A stretch of DNA of 60,459 bases from Paracoccaceae bacterium (GTDB lineage: Bacteria; Pseudomonadota; Alphaproteobacteria; Rhodobacterales; Rhodobacteraceae), in assembly GCA_029862205.1 (NCBI GenBank), contig JAOTXT010000023.1, positions 1 through 60,459 on the forward strand. Reading direction: 5' to 3'. A program made the translations under genes and the position numbers. Of the stretch, positions 36,283-44,396 are shown one piece after another (position 1 is the stretch's first letter; each line of letters starts with the position of its first letter). The notes under the pieces were generated by a model, which was not told the DNA's origin, searched no databases, and saw nothing but the letters and a program-made list of their open reading frames with translations.

Positions 36283-37983
36283 TCAAACCGTCTCGACCAT
36301 CGCTTCATCCGTCGCTTGACCGGACTGCAATTGGCTGCGCGCGATCCGGCGCGCCACCTTGAAGATAGCGTCGAGGATCTCGATCATCTCCATCTCGCGC
36401 GCGTAGGTCTCGAGCCGCAGCGGCGCGTCCGCGGTCAAGCGCTCGATCCCATGCGCGGCAATCTCACGACCCAGATCTGCGACGTCCTTTTTCATTCCGC
36501 GGACCTGGGTGGCGATCGCCTGATCCTCCTTTGCAACCGCCTCCAGCGCGCCTTCCAGCGCCTTGACGACCTCTTGGTGGAAGCCCGTGATCGCATTGGC
36601 CGTCGCTTCGCTGACGACCACGCCTTCGTCGATGCGCTTGCCGGCTGAGGTGATCATGTTCGTCGCGATCTGGTCGCCGATATGCTCGAGATCGTTCGCG
36701 ATCTGGATCAGTGTCATGAGTCGTCTTGACTGCGATTCCGAAAGGTTCGTGAGGCTGATCTCGCGCAAGTACCCGATGACCGCACGGTGAAGCGCGTCGA
36801 CCACCTTGTCCATCTGCGCTATCTTTTCCAATTGGGCACGGGTGCCCGAGATAGCCACCGGCATGACCGCCTCGATCATCTCCTGGACCTGCCCGCCAAT
36901 CCGCCCGATCTCGCGGCGCACCGCATCGAGGGCGATCGCGGGCGTCGAGATCAGGCCCACGTCCAGGAATTTCGGCAGGAACTCCTCACCGACAACGATC
37001 GGACGATCAGGAATCAACCACTCGACAAGGCGCGCGATCTGGGTCGAAAGCCCGATGAACAGGAACGTGTTGATCACATTGAACAGCGTGTGCGCGTTGG
37101 CAATCTGCCTGGGAGAATCCGCGGCCAGCCGCTCGATGCCGATCAACTCAGTGCTCGCGGGCGAGATCGACGAGGCCAGTTGCGCAAGCTGCGGGACGAA
37201 ACCGATCCAGAGCAGGACACCGGCGACGTTGAACAAGGTGTGCACCGCGGCGGCGCGCACCGCCTCGCGCGGCTTACCAATCGACGCGAGCCCGGCTGTC
37301 ACGCAAGTGCCGATATTCGCGCCGAGCGCAATCGCGATGGCACCCTCGAGGCTGATCAATCCCTGGCCCGCCATGACGATGAGGATACCCGTCGTCGCCG
37401 AGGAGGATTGCACAATCGCTGTAAACGCCGCGCCGACCATCGCCCCAAGAAGCGCGTTGTCCAGCGAGATCATGAAATCGATGAACGGCTCGTAGGACCG
37501 CAGCGGCTTCATTGCGCCGCTCATGACGCCCATGCCGTAGAAGACTAGCCCGAGCCCGAGAAGGATATTGCCCAACTCGCGCCGCACCTCGTTTTTCGAA
37601 ATGAAAGACGCGAGAAATCCGATGGCAATCATCGGCAAGGCGAGTTTTGTGACCTTGAAGGCGAGGATCTGCGCGGTGATCGTCGTGCCAATATTCGCGC
37701 CCATGATCACAGCAACGCTCTGCGCCATGGACATCAATCCAGCCGAAATGAAGCCGACCAGAATCACCGTCGTGACGGAGGAGGATTGGATAACGGCCGT
37801 GACCACAGCGCCGAGACCAGCGCCGACCAGCCGATTGCTGGTCAGCTTGGCCAGGATATCCTTCATGTAATCGCCGGCCGCACGCTTCAGGGCGACGGTC
37901 ATGATGTCCATGCCGAAGAGGAACAGCGCGAGTCCGCCGAATAGACCGACCCAGAGATCGAAACTGCCGAGAGGTCCGTTCAT
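36283..37983 (-). CDS. Na/Pi cotransporter family protein with PhoU-like C terminus
   Basis: A 566-residue protein. Two Na_Pi_cotrans repeats carry the QSSS signatures (VVTAVIQSSSVTTVILVG and AAFTAIVQSSSATTGILIV) with GANIGT motifs, as in YjbB/NptA carriers. Residues ~350-560 are helical and PhoU-like (LEHIGDQIATNMITSAGK). The family moves phosphate with sodium; YjbB of E. coli is an exporter, so direction is uncertain. The start is 4 bp after the stop of the universal stress gene, so they are co-transcribed. The ATG at 37983 places the first membrane segment at residue ~8. Confidence 0.9.
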   Translation of the reverse strand: MNGPLGSFDLWVGLFGGLALFLFGMDIMTVALKRAAGDYMKDILAKLTSNRLVGAGLGAVVTAVIQSSSVTTVILVGFISAGLMSMAQSVAVIMGANIGTTITAQILAFKVTKLALPMIAIGFLASFISKNEVRRELGNILLGLGLVFYGMGVMSGAMKPLRSYEPFIDFMISLDNALLGAMVGAAFTAIVQSSSATTGILIVMAGQGLISLEGAIAIALGANIGTCVTAGLASIGKPREAVRAAAVHTLFNVAGVLLWIGFVPQLAQLASSISPASTELIGIERLAADSPRQIANAHTLFNVINTFLFIGLSTQIARLVEWLIPDRPIVVGEEFLPKFLDVGLISTPAIALDAVRREIGRIGGQVQEMIEAVMPVAISGTRAQLEKIAQMDKVVDALHRAVIGYLREISLTNLSESQSRRLMTLIQIANDLEHIGDQIATNMITSAGKRIDEGVVVSEATANAITGFHQEVVKALEGALEAVAKEDQAIATQVRGMKKDVADLGREIAAHGIERLTADAPLRLETYAREMEMIEILDAIFKVARRIARSQLQSGQATDEAMVETV

Positions 37984-37987
37984 GAAA

Positions 37988-38485
37988 TCACCCGCCCACT
38001 TGGCCCTTAACGATGACGACCGGCACCGGAGCGAGCTGTGCAACCCTTTCTGCAACCGAACCCATGAGAATGTTCGAGACGCCGCTGCGACCACGGCTGC
38101 CTACGATAATGATCTGCGCGTCGACGCCCTTCGCGACCTCGATGATGCGGGAAGGTGGCAAGCCCGTCACAAGTTCGGATCTGGCCTCGGCGATCGGTGT
38201 CATGTCGGGGTTCTCACCCCGCGCCTCTGCCAGGAAAGCCGCCATCATCTCCTCGGCGACGTCCGACATCGTCCGCTCGGCGTCTTTCTTGTCGCGCAGG
38301 TAAAATCCCGCCGATTCGGCCGGATCATGAACAACGTGAAGGACGAGGAGCGGCGCTTTCAATAGCGCCGCGTACCGGCTGGCCCAAAGAAGAGCGGCAG
38401 CCGAGTCGGAGGAAAAGTCTGTCGCCACGACTATGGGTCGCGTGTCATCCAGGTCTTGCGAAACATTGCCCGCGATACCCGACAC
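37988..38485 (-). CDS. Universal stress protein (UspA family)
   Basis: A 165-residue protein. The N terminus PIVVATDFSSDSAAALLWA and the ATP-binding motif GSRGRSGVSNILMGSVAERV, which fits G-2X-G-9X-G-S, mark the ATP-binding UspA branch. The GTG start at 38485 has AGAGGGG at good spacing. It is first in an operon with the Na/Pi carrier, and an FNR/FixK-type box lies ~180 bp upstream. USP genes are frequent targets of oxygen regulators in alphaproteobacteria. Confidence 0.9.
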   Translation of the reverse strand: MSGIAGNVSQDLDDTRPIVVATDFSSDSAAALLWASRYAALLKAPLLVLHVVHDPAESAGFYLRDKKDAERTMSDVAEEMMAAFLAEARGENPDMTPIAEARSELVTGLPPSRIIEVAKGVDAQIIIVGSRGRSGVSNILMGSVAERVAQLAPVPVVIVKGQVGG

Positions 38486-38867
38486 AATAATGTCCCCTCT
38501 GGAAAGATCACATGGACTTTAAGCACGCGACCGGGTGTTCCCTCGCCGGACCGTTGAACGGATCCCAGATCTACTGGTCTCCATCGGCAAGAATAGGGGA
38601 CTGTCTGCGCACGATAAATGAGCCCCAATTTGTTCGCTATCTTCGAAGTTTGGGGATTGCATTGATTTCAATCAAGAACCTGACGGACTGTGAATTCCAG
38701 CGTGACCCCGATGGTTGGGGCGGGCTTCGGCGCCGGTGTGTTCGCGCCCTTCGCTAGAAACCCCAAGCGCGGCCTACTGCCAGGATCCTGGGGCAGCCCG
38801 CGGCACCGAAGATGCTGCCGCGGAAGACCTCCGATGGTCCGGCCAACCCACCCCTTGCTTCGCGATT
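38486..38867. other. Intergenic region between the USP and DUF47 operons
   Basis: No gene is supported in ~380 bp. It holds an FNR/FixK-type box at 38662-38675. A palindrome CCAGGATCCTGG with flanking CTG/CAG near 38778-38797 may be part of a terminator for the leftward DUF47 gene. Confidence 0.5.
38662..38675. promoter_or_regulatory. FNR/FixK-type box upstream of the USP-Na/Pi operon
   Basis: TTGATTTCAATCAA is a perfect TTGAT-N4-ATCAA palindrome, 177 bp before the USP start on the minus strand. The gap would allow a longer leader. No other nearby gene could use it except by reading rightward, where the DUF47 gene is in the wrong orientation. Confidence 0.55.
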
Positions 38868-39569
38868 TCAGGCAATCTTCACGATGATGTCGTGCAGCGT
38901 CTGTCCCGCATGGGCCAGGCGGTCGGAGGCGTTTGACAGGTGGCGGTAGATCTCGCGTCGGCGCAGGATTTCTGTAACGCAATTCAGCACATCCGAGGGC
39001 CGGCCCCCACCCTCCTGGGCCAATCGCAGGTGGTGCTCCTCGGCGTCAAAGAGTTCGGCAAGCGCGTTGCGGTAGGCCTTTTCCACCCTGCGCTCGGCCT
39101 TGCGGACCGCGATGGCGTCCGCCTCGGCGTCAGAGGGCTTGAGGGCGATCTTGGCGAACCCCGCCTGTAGCGCCTGCGCACCGTCGCGCAGTTGGTTCGC
39201 CATCTCCAGCATGTGCCGGTCTGGGGCGACCTTCAACGCCTGTAGCCCGCGCACCGTGGTCTTGGCATAGTTAATGACGTGATCGACGCCCTCGATGGCG
39301 CGATAGATCTCCTCCCGGTCCATCGGCGTCGCGAAAGCGGTGTCGAGCGCGGCTAGGTTGCGGCGCTTCAGCTCATCGCCCTGCTTCTCCAGCACATGGG
39401 CGATTTCCTGGCCCTTCTCCATGTCGCCGGTCTCCATGAACTCGACGAATGCATCCATGGTCTTCATCATCATGTCGCACTGTTCGTCGATCAGCGCGTA
39501 AAAGTCCGGCATGCGGGGAAAAACACGGTCGATCAGTTTGTTGACGACCGTCGATTCTTTGCTGCTCAT
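38868..39569 (-). CDS. DUF47 (PhoU-like) protein, second copy
   Basis: A 233-residue helical protein of the DUF47/TIGR00153 family, but distant from the copy at 30784. Typical segments are LIDEQCDMMMKTMDAFVEFM, ATPMDREEIYRAIEGVDHVI and RRREIYRHLSNASDRLAHAG. The ATG at 39569 follows GGAGACG, which an ATG five codons earlier lacks. It lies 30 bp downstream of the second pit gene, so here the order is pit then DUF47, the reverse of the first pair. It is probably a regulator of that carrier. Confidence 0.87.
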   Translation of the reverse strand: MSSKESTVVNKLIDRVFPRMPDFYALIDEQCDMMMKTMDAFVEFMETGDMEKGQEIAHVLEKQGDELKRRNLAALDTAFATPMDREEIYRAIEGVDHVINYAKTTVRGLQALKVAPDRHMLEMANQLRDGAQALQAGFAKIALKPSDAEADAIAVRKAERRVEKAYRNALAELFDAEEHHLRLAQEGGGRPSDVLNCVTEILRRREIYRHLSNASDRLAHAGQTLHDIIVKIA

Positions 39570-39599
39570 ACGACTCGTCTCCATTTAATTGACAACACC

Positions 39600-40634
39600 C
39601 TAGACAAAAAACTTCAACACCAGCCATGCAGCGATCCCGACGACCGCGGCGCTCGGGATCGTGATGAGCCAGGTCGAGACGATTTCCTTCGCCTTTGCCC
39701 AGCGTACCGCGCGCGGCCGCTCCGAAGCACCGATTCCCATGATCGATGAACTGACCACATGAGTCGTCGAGACTGGGCCGCCGAGCAAAGCAGCGCCAAA
39801 GATCACCGCCCCAGAGGTCAGCTGCGCGTCCAGCGCATGGAGCGGGCGTACTTTGTAGATGCCGAAACCCACCGTGCGCACGATCCGCCAGCCGCCTGAG
39901 AGGATACCCAGCGTGATTGCCAGCGCGCACGCCAAGACCACCCAGAACGGCACGACGAATTCATCAATCATGCCGCCGATCAATAGCACCATGGTGATGA
40001 TTCCCATGCTCTTCTGTGCGTCGTTGGCGCCGTGCGAGAAGGCCAGGCCGGCCGAGGTCGCGATCTGCGCCCGCCGCAGATACCGGTTCACGCCAGGCCG
40101 GGCGCCGCGCAACATCAACCCAGCGAAGCGATGTATCACGAAGCCGGCCCAGAAACCGATCACCGGCGACAGTATCAGCGCTAGCAAAACCTTGGTTACC
40201 CCAGTCAAATGTCCGTGCTGCATGAATTCACCAAGTCCCCAGACCACGTGACCAGGACCGGCCGCGACCACCACCGGTCCAACCAAGCCACCGACCAAGG
40301 CGTGTGACGAACTCGACGGGATACCGAACCACCAGGTCACCAGATTCCAAGTGATCGCGCCGACGACTCCGGCCAGCACGATGGACATCGAAGCGACGGC
40401 CTCGATCTCACTCAGGTCAATGAACTTGCCAATGGTGTTTGCGACCGCTGTGCCGCCAAGCAGTGGCCCAAGGAACTCAAAGATAGCCACCACGATCACG
40501 GCCTGGATCGGCGTCATCGCCCGAGAGGCGATCACTGTGGCGACGATGTTAGAGGCATCGTGAAAGCCGTTAGTGTAGTCGAACACTAAGACGACGATGA
40601 TCGTGCAAACCGCGAGAGCAAGTATTGTATCCAT
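39600..40634 (-). CDS. pit: Inorganic phosphate transporter, Pit family (short form)
   Basis: A 344-residue membrane protein. The first signature is VFDYTNGFHDASNIVATVIA at the N terminus, and the second FSHGANDAQKSMGIITMV near residue 205. It also has FGIPSSSSHALVGGLVG and GGPVSTTHVVSSSIMG. This is the common short bacterial Pit type found with DUF47, unlike the longer copy at 29502. It imports phosphate at low affinity using the proton gradient. It starts the pit-DUF47 operon; the ~220 bp upstream shows no FNR-type box. Confidence 0.93.
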   Translation of the reverse strand: MDTILALAVCTIIVVLVFDYTNGFHDASNIVATVIASRAMTPIQAVIVVAIFEFLGPLLGGTAVANTIGKFIDLSEIEAVASMSIVLAGVVGAITWNLVTWWFGIPSSSSHALVGGLVGPVVVAAGPGHVVWGLGEFMQHGHLTGVTKVLLALILSPVIGFWAGFVIHRFAGLMLRGARPGVNRYLRRAQIATSAGLAFSHGANDAQKSMGIITMVLLIGGMIDEFVVPFWVVLACALAITLGILSGGWRIVRTVGFGIYKVRPLHALDAQLTSGAVIFGAALLGGPVSTTHVVSSSIMGIGASERPRAVRWAKAKEIVSTWLITIPSAAVVGIAAWLVLKFFV

Positions 40635-40854
40635 TCAATGAAACCAATTCAGGTGACGCAGGGCAGCTATTCCTGACGGCATTCACCCGTGCGCCGCCGA
40701 AGCCGTGACGCAACCGGAGAACGCCGAACGCTTGAGTGTCCTAAATCGTTTGGTCCACTGTGATTGTTAATTCGTGGGCGGCCTCAGGTCCATGTAGATG
40801 ATGCTTTCGGGCGCTGCTTCTTACCAACTATGACGATCGGATCGTTGGCCGCCG

Positions 40855-41479
40855 GATCGCTCGGTCAAGCGGTTGAAGGAAGCGGTCACGCTGGCGCGCG
40901 AGATCGGCCAGCCGTTCAATCCGGTGTTTGCCCTGACAGCCAGTCCCACCGCCCTTGTCTACCTGAACCCGACAGACCGACTGCTGGCCATTGTGACGAG
41001 GCGACGCGGGTGGCGGAAGAAAAGGCGCGAAGCCGGGCAACGACTTTTGGACCGCGAGCGGCGGGTGCATTTGTACGGCAATGTTCCGCAGCTGGATCGT
41101 ACTGGGGTTTGCGGACATCGGCCGCATCGAAGAGGCGACGGCACTCAACGCCGCCATTCTCGAACATTGCCGCCGCATCGGTGACCGCTACATGGAGCCG
41201 GAAAGTTTACGGCCGGCCGGTGAGCTGGCGCTCGCGGGAGGCAACCTCAGATCAGGGGCCGCGGAGCGCCTGTTCCACGAGGCAATCACCATCGCCCAGG
41301 CTCATGGCGCGAGGTGTTGGGAACTGTGCGCGGCGATGTCACTGGCAGCGTTGCTGCAGAACTGTGGCCAACGCAAAGAAGCCACCGCCTGTCTTGAGCT
41401 GGTCCTAGTGTCCTTTGCCGACGGGCTTAGCACTGTCGATCTGGTTGACGTGACGGTATTTCTGACTTCACTGGATTGA
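40855..41479 (+). pseudogene. Remnant of a cyclase/ATPase-TPR type protein (C-terminal part)
   Basis: Three successive frames carry pieces of one protein. They are KEAVTLAREIGQPFNPVFAL and TALVYLNPTDRLLA in one frame (to ~40990), CDEATRVAEEKARSRA in a second, and WIVLGFADIGRIEEATALNA through EAITIAQAHGARCWELCAA to the stop in the third (41081-41479). The helical repeat pattern and the ending QGAxSWELRAA type are those of large guanylate-cyclase/AAA/TPR proteins. The N-terminal cyclase and ATPase are missing, and at least two frameshifts are needed. It is a decayed fragment lying between cargo and mobility genes. Confidence 0.7.
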
Positions 41480-41840
41480 ACCTTCCCTGATCAGGTAATC
41501 CGCGCTACAATTTTGGGTCCGGGTCAGGAATTCGCGTAGCGCACGCTTACTGAGCGTCCGGTCTTCCCCACATTGCTGCCGTTCGAACGCAGCGCAGCAT
41601 CTGGTAGTTTGGGCTCAAAGTTCCAATTCGCTGCGCGGCCGATGTAGGTCGCGTTCTGGCACAAACCTGACAATTTGAGCCTGGTGAACCTAGGTCCGAT
41701 ATCCGATGCAAACTTGACCTTCACGCGCGAAAACCCAGCATCGCTCGGCTGGTTTGGTTTAGTATGCATGGGCGTAGACAAATTGCTCGGCGTCTTTCGC
41801 CACCTCATGAACGGAGACCCAGAACTGCGACTTCACGACC
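41480..41840. other. Intergenic stretch in the element, no gene supported
   Basis: About 360 bp after the TPR remnant. ORFs on both strands here lack ribosome sites and any recognisable pattern. No repeat or RNA gene was seen. Confidence 0.4.
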
Positions 41841-42170
41841 ATGCCATTCCAGCCTGGAACACCACCCTACGCCGCGATCCCTGGTGCCCGCCGCTGTTCT
41901 GCCAAGTCGAAGCAAGCGGGGCGGCGCTGCCGCCGGATCGCTACGCCAGGCAAGCGGGTTTGCAGGTTTCATGGTGGTCATTCGCTGAGCGGCACGGCCC
42001 ACCCAGCTTACCGGCACGGTGGATCAACTAAGGCCACCCGAGCCAGGCTTGCTTGGCTCACCAGCCTTGGCCTTGCTCTGCGGCGGCTTGACCTGGCTAA
42101 AACGGATGCGGATCGTAAGGCGGCGGTGGTGTTTGCTCGGCAGGCGCTAGATAATGAGCCAACTCGGTGA
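41841..42170 (+). CDS. HGGxSTG-type small zinc-finger-like protein
   Basis: A 109-residue protein. The Cys/His pattern RRCSAKSKQAGRRCRRIATP then KRVCRFHGGHSLSGTAHPAY fits the HGG-motif family seen in phages and integrative elements of alphaproteobacteria. The C-terminal half is a charged helix (RRLDLAKTDADRKAAVVFAR). The role is unknown. It ends 5 bp from the convergent gene at 42175. Confidence 0.65.
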   Translation: MPFQPGTPPYAAIPGARRCSAKSKQAGRRCRRIATPGKRVCRFHGGHSLSGTAHPAYRHGGSTKATRARLAWLTSLGLALRRLDLAKTDADRKAAVVFARQALDNEPTR

Positions 42171-42174
42171 GGGC

Positions 42175-42546
42175 TCATTTTGAGCCCTGGACGACTTCAT
42201 GCTCGCCACCCTGTGTCTCATCAATAGGCGCCTCGCCACCACCCGGAATAGGCTTGTCCTTGATGTATGCCCAAACATCATTCCCGGTTTCCGACGCCCT
42301 CGCATCTAACTCGATCAGCAGTCGTGCCGTCTCGTTTCGGGTCGCACCGATGACCCCGGATAGAGTTTTCATCCTGCGCCACCCAGTCCGCCCAGGCTTA
42401 TCCAACATTTGACGGAGGTAGCCTTTGCGTTTTTCGTCAAGCTGGCGTTGTGATTTCGTTTCCCGGTCATGACGAAACCGGTCGAAAAGAAACTGAAGGC
42501 CAGCACCCACAACAACGCCGACCAAACCAATCCATCCTTCTGACAT
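42175..42546 (-). CDS. Hypothetical membrane-anchored protein
   Basis: A 123-residue protein. One N-terminal membrane segment (WIGLVGVVVGAGLQFLF) is followed by a charged helical domain (FRHDRETKSQRQLDEKRKGY). The ATG is preceded by AGGATCTCTGAG, an acceptable ribosome site. Similar short TM-plus-helix proteins occur in prophage regions, but no function is known. Confidence 0.6.
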   Translation of the reverse strand: MSEGWIGLVGVVVGAGLQFLFDRFRHDRETKSQRQLDEKRKGYLRQMLDKPGRTGWRRMKTLSGVIGATRNETARLLIELDARASETGNDVWAYIKDKPIPGGGEAPIDETQGGEHEVVQGSK

Positions 42547-42812
42547 CTCAGAGATCCTTTCTCGGCATTAACCGTTGTCCGCCGCGCAAATCTTTGCTCT
42601 TCAACGCCTCTGGCAGAGCAATCCTATCACGCAGTCTCAGCCTTGATGGGTCAAGGCCGATGCTGGTCATCCGTTTCCGACGAGAGCCCGCGCGACAACC
42701 CCAGTCTCATTCTCAACACTGGAACGAGCCGCTGATCGGCGCCACCAACAATGCAATTGCGGATGCCCGGCGTGCACTGCACACGATGCCTGCACCTGTG
42801 TGTCTGAGCGAG

Positions 42813-43460
42813 CTAGCGGACCTGACGCAGAAGGTATCGGAACAGCGACTTGTTTCGGCGGCCTCGGCCAACGCGCGCCAGCGAAACGACGCGCCCGCTT
42901 GTCGCGGCCATGCTCAGGCTTCCTGGGCGTAGCGTCGGCAGGTTGGGAAGGTCTGCCCAATCACCATGCAGAAACCGGTATTGCCTACCAGTATAAGGCC
43001 CGGTCGGGCGCACAGACGGCGGAACAACAACCATGCCGCCGAGCCCCTTTACATCGACGGCAAGGTCTTCGTTTCGTAGGCTACAAGACCGCTCTCGCGC
43101 GCTTTGGTAATAGAGGTGCACGCCGCCGCTGGGCGTCCCGATCTGAAGGGGTGTTGCTCCAAATCGCTCCAGCATCGCCGGGACGAGCTTCTGATCATCG
43201 ATATCGATGACCGTGATGCTTGACAGGCCGGTCAATATACCGACATTCGCAGTCGGATACTGTTCAGCCCACTTCCTCAACGTCGCTCTTGATGGGCGCC
43301 TCGTCATCGAGGCCGTTTTGACGCGTGGCGTCTTGCCGTCTTCACCCCCCAGCGGGATTGGCGTAAGCCCATGATCGTGCAGGTCGAGCGCAGCGACGGA
43401 AAACGGTTTTAAACATTCACCCTCGCCCACGACATCTGCAGATGGTGCTTGCCGAGCCAT
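42813..43460 (-). CDS. Bifunctional DNA primase/polymerase (prim-pol) domain protein
   Basis: A 215-residue protein with the N-terminal prim-pol signature. The segments are LDLHDHGLTPIPLGG, the YPTANVGILTG strand, metal-binding Asp residues in ITVIDIDDQ, and IGTPSGGVHLYY with DVKGLGGMVVVPPS. It lacks the helicase half seen in larger phage primases, so it is a stand-alone or shortened form, and the C terminus is basic. Co-oriented with HTH, hypothetical and integrase genes, it probably supports replication of the excised element. Confidence 0.82.
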   Translation of the reverse strand: MARQAPSADVVGEGECLKPFSVAALDLHDHGLTPIPLGGEDGKTPRVKTASMTRRPSRATLRKWAEQYPTANVGILTGLSSITVIDIDDQKLVPAMLERFGATPLQIGTPSGGVHLYYQSARERSCSLRNEDLAVDVKGLGGMVVVPPSVRPTGPYTGRQYRFLHGDWADLPNLPTLRPGSLSMAATSGRVVSLARVGRGRRNKSLFRYLLRQVR

Positions 43461-43481
43461 CGATGCTGATCGCCGCCCGAT

Positions 43482-43706
43482 CTATTCCTCGGCCGAACCG
43501 TCGAGCGCGATCAGGATGTCACGGCCCAGGTATAACGGCCGGGCATGCTTCCAGAGCCGAGTGACGCGCGGACCACGTCCATCCTTGCGCCACCGTTCCA
43601 AAGTGCGGGGAGAAACGCGAAGCAGGGTCGCTGCTTCTCGTGCAGTGTAGAGTGCGGTGGGTTTCACGCCCTCGACCGCAATTTCAACGTCGAATGTTTT
43701 GGACAT
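43482..43706 (-). CDS. HTH protein (excisionase/AlpA-like)
   Basis: A 74-residue protein with a MerR/AlpA-type helix-turn-helix, LYTAREAATLLRVSPRTLER followed by WRKDGRGPRV. A strong ribosome site (GAGGAG) precedes the ATG. Placed between the recombinase and prim-pol, it is most likely the recombination directionality factor or the regulator of the mobility genes. The prim-pol start is 21 bp downstream. Confidence 0.72.
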   Translation of the reverse strand: MSKTFDVEIAVEGVKPTALYTAREAATLLRVSPRTLERWRKDGRGPRVTRLWKHARPLYLGRDILIALDGSAEE

Positions 43707-43781
43707 CGGGTGCTCCTCATCCAGTGAGCTTCACCCGAAAATCAGCAATCTACCGTTCGCGAAACAGGGGTGGTTTTACGA

Positions 43782-44396
43782 CTATCCTGCGCACCATTGC
43801 TTGAGCATGTCTCCGCTTACATCTGTTGGTGCAGCACCGTTCGAAACTCGCTGCTCCATCTGTTGGAGCGCCGCGTGCCGAACGATTTCTGGGGGAAGAT
43901 GGCCTTCTACAAACTGTTTCGGTTGAGCCTGCCTGGGGAGCCAATCGTGCTCCCACTGCTTCACTACGTTGTGATTAGGAACTGGCCGATATCCGGCCGC
44001 CCTGAGTTGGGATGCGACAATCTTTCGTGCTTCGAGACGCGTGGTGCCGTGCCTCTCCAACAAATCGACTGCAGCGATCGCAACCGCGCGGACGGCGCTT
44101 GTCCAGACGTCAACGCGAGGTCTTCCGCCAGTTACCTTCCTTGTGGCGGCATCGGCCTCCGTGGTCCGCCGCTCGATGAGTTCCTGGTAGACGTCGTAGA
44201 GTGGAATCAGGAGCGCTTCTTGGCCTTGTGCCAGTTCGATGGGCTTCAAGAAATCGATGATGGCGTCGACTACACTGCCCATCCGGGCAACCTTCGCGTC
44301 GCCGCTAGCAGACATGGCCTGTTCGATTTGCCTGAGCTTGATAACCAGTTCAACCCAGCGCTGATTTAGATCGGCGGGTGCACTAGGGTGGGTCAT
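43782..44396 (-). CDS. Hypothetical protein coupled to the integrase
   Basis: A 204-residue soluble protein. Its ATG overlaps the integrase stop (ATGA), so the two are co-translated. It has a helical N-terminal half and a segment (LLERHGTTRLEARKIVASQL, then NHNVVKQWEHDWLP) suggestive of a DNA-binding fold. No family was recognised. It may be an accessory factor of recombination, by position only. Confidence 0.65.
   Translation of the reverse strand: MTHPSAPADLNQRWVELVIKLRQIEQAMSASGDAKVARMGSVVDAIIDFLKPIELAQGQEALLIPLYDVYQELIERRTTEADAATRKVTGGRPRVDVWTSAVRAVAIAAVDLLERHGTTRLEARKIVASQLRAAGYRPVPNHNVVKQWEHDWLPRQAQPKQFVEGHLPPEIVRHAALQQMEQRVSNGAAPTDVSGDMLKQWCAG

Noticed and set aside
41675-42031. 118-codon ORF in the element
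   Set aside because: It overlaps the better supported HGG-motif gene in another frame and shows no family pattern.
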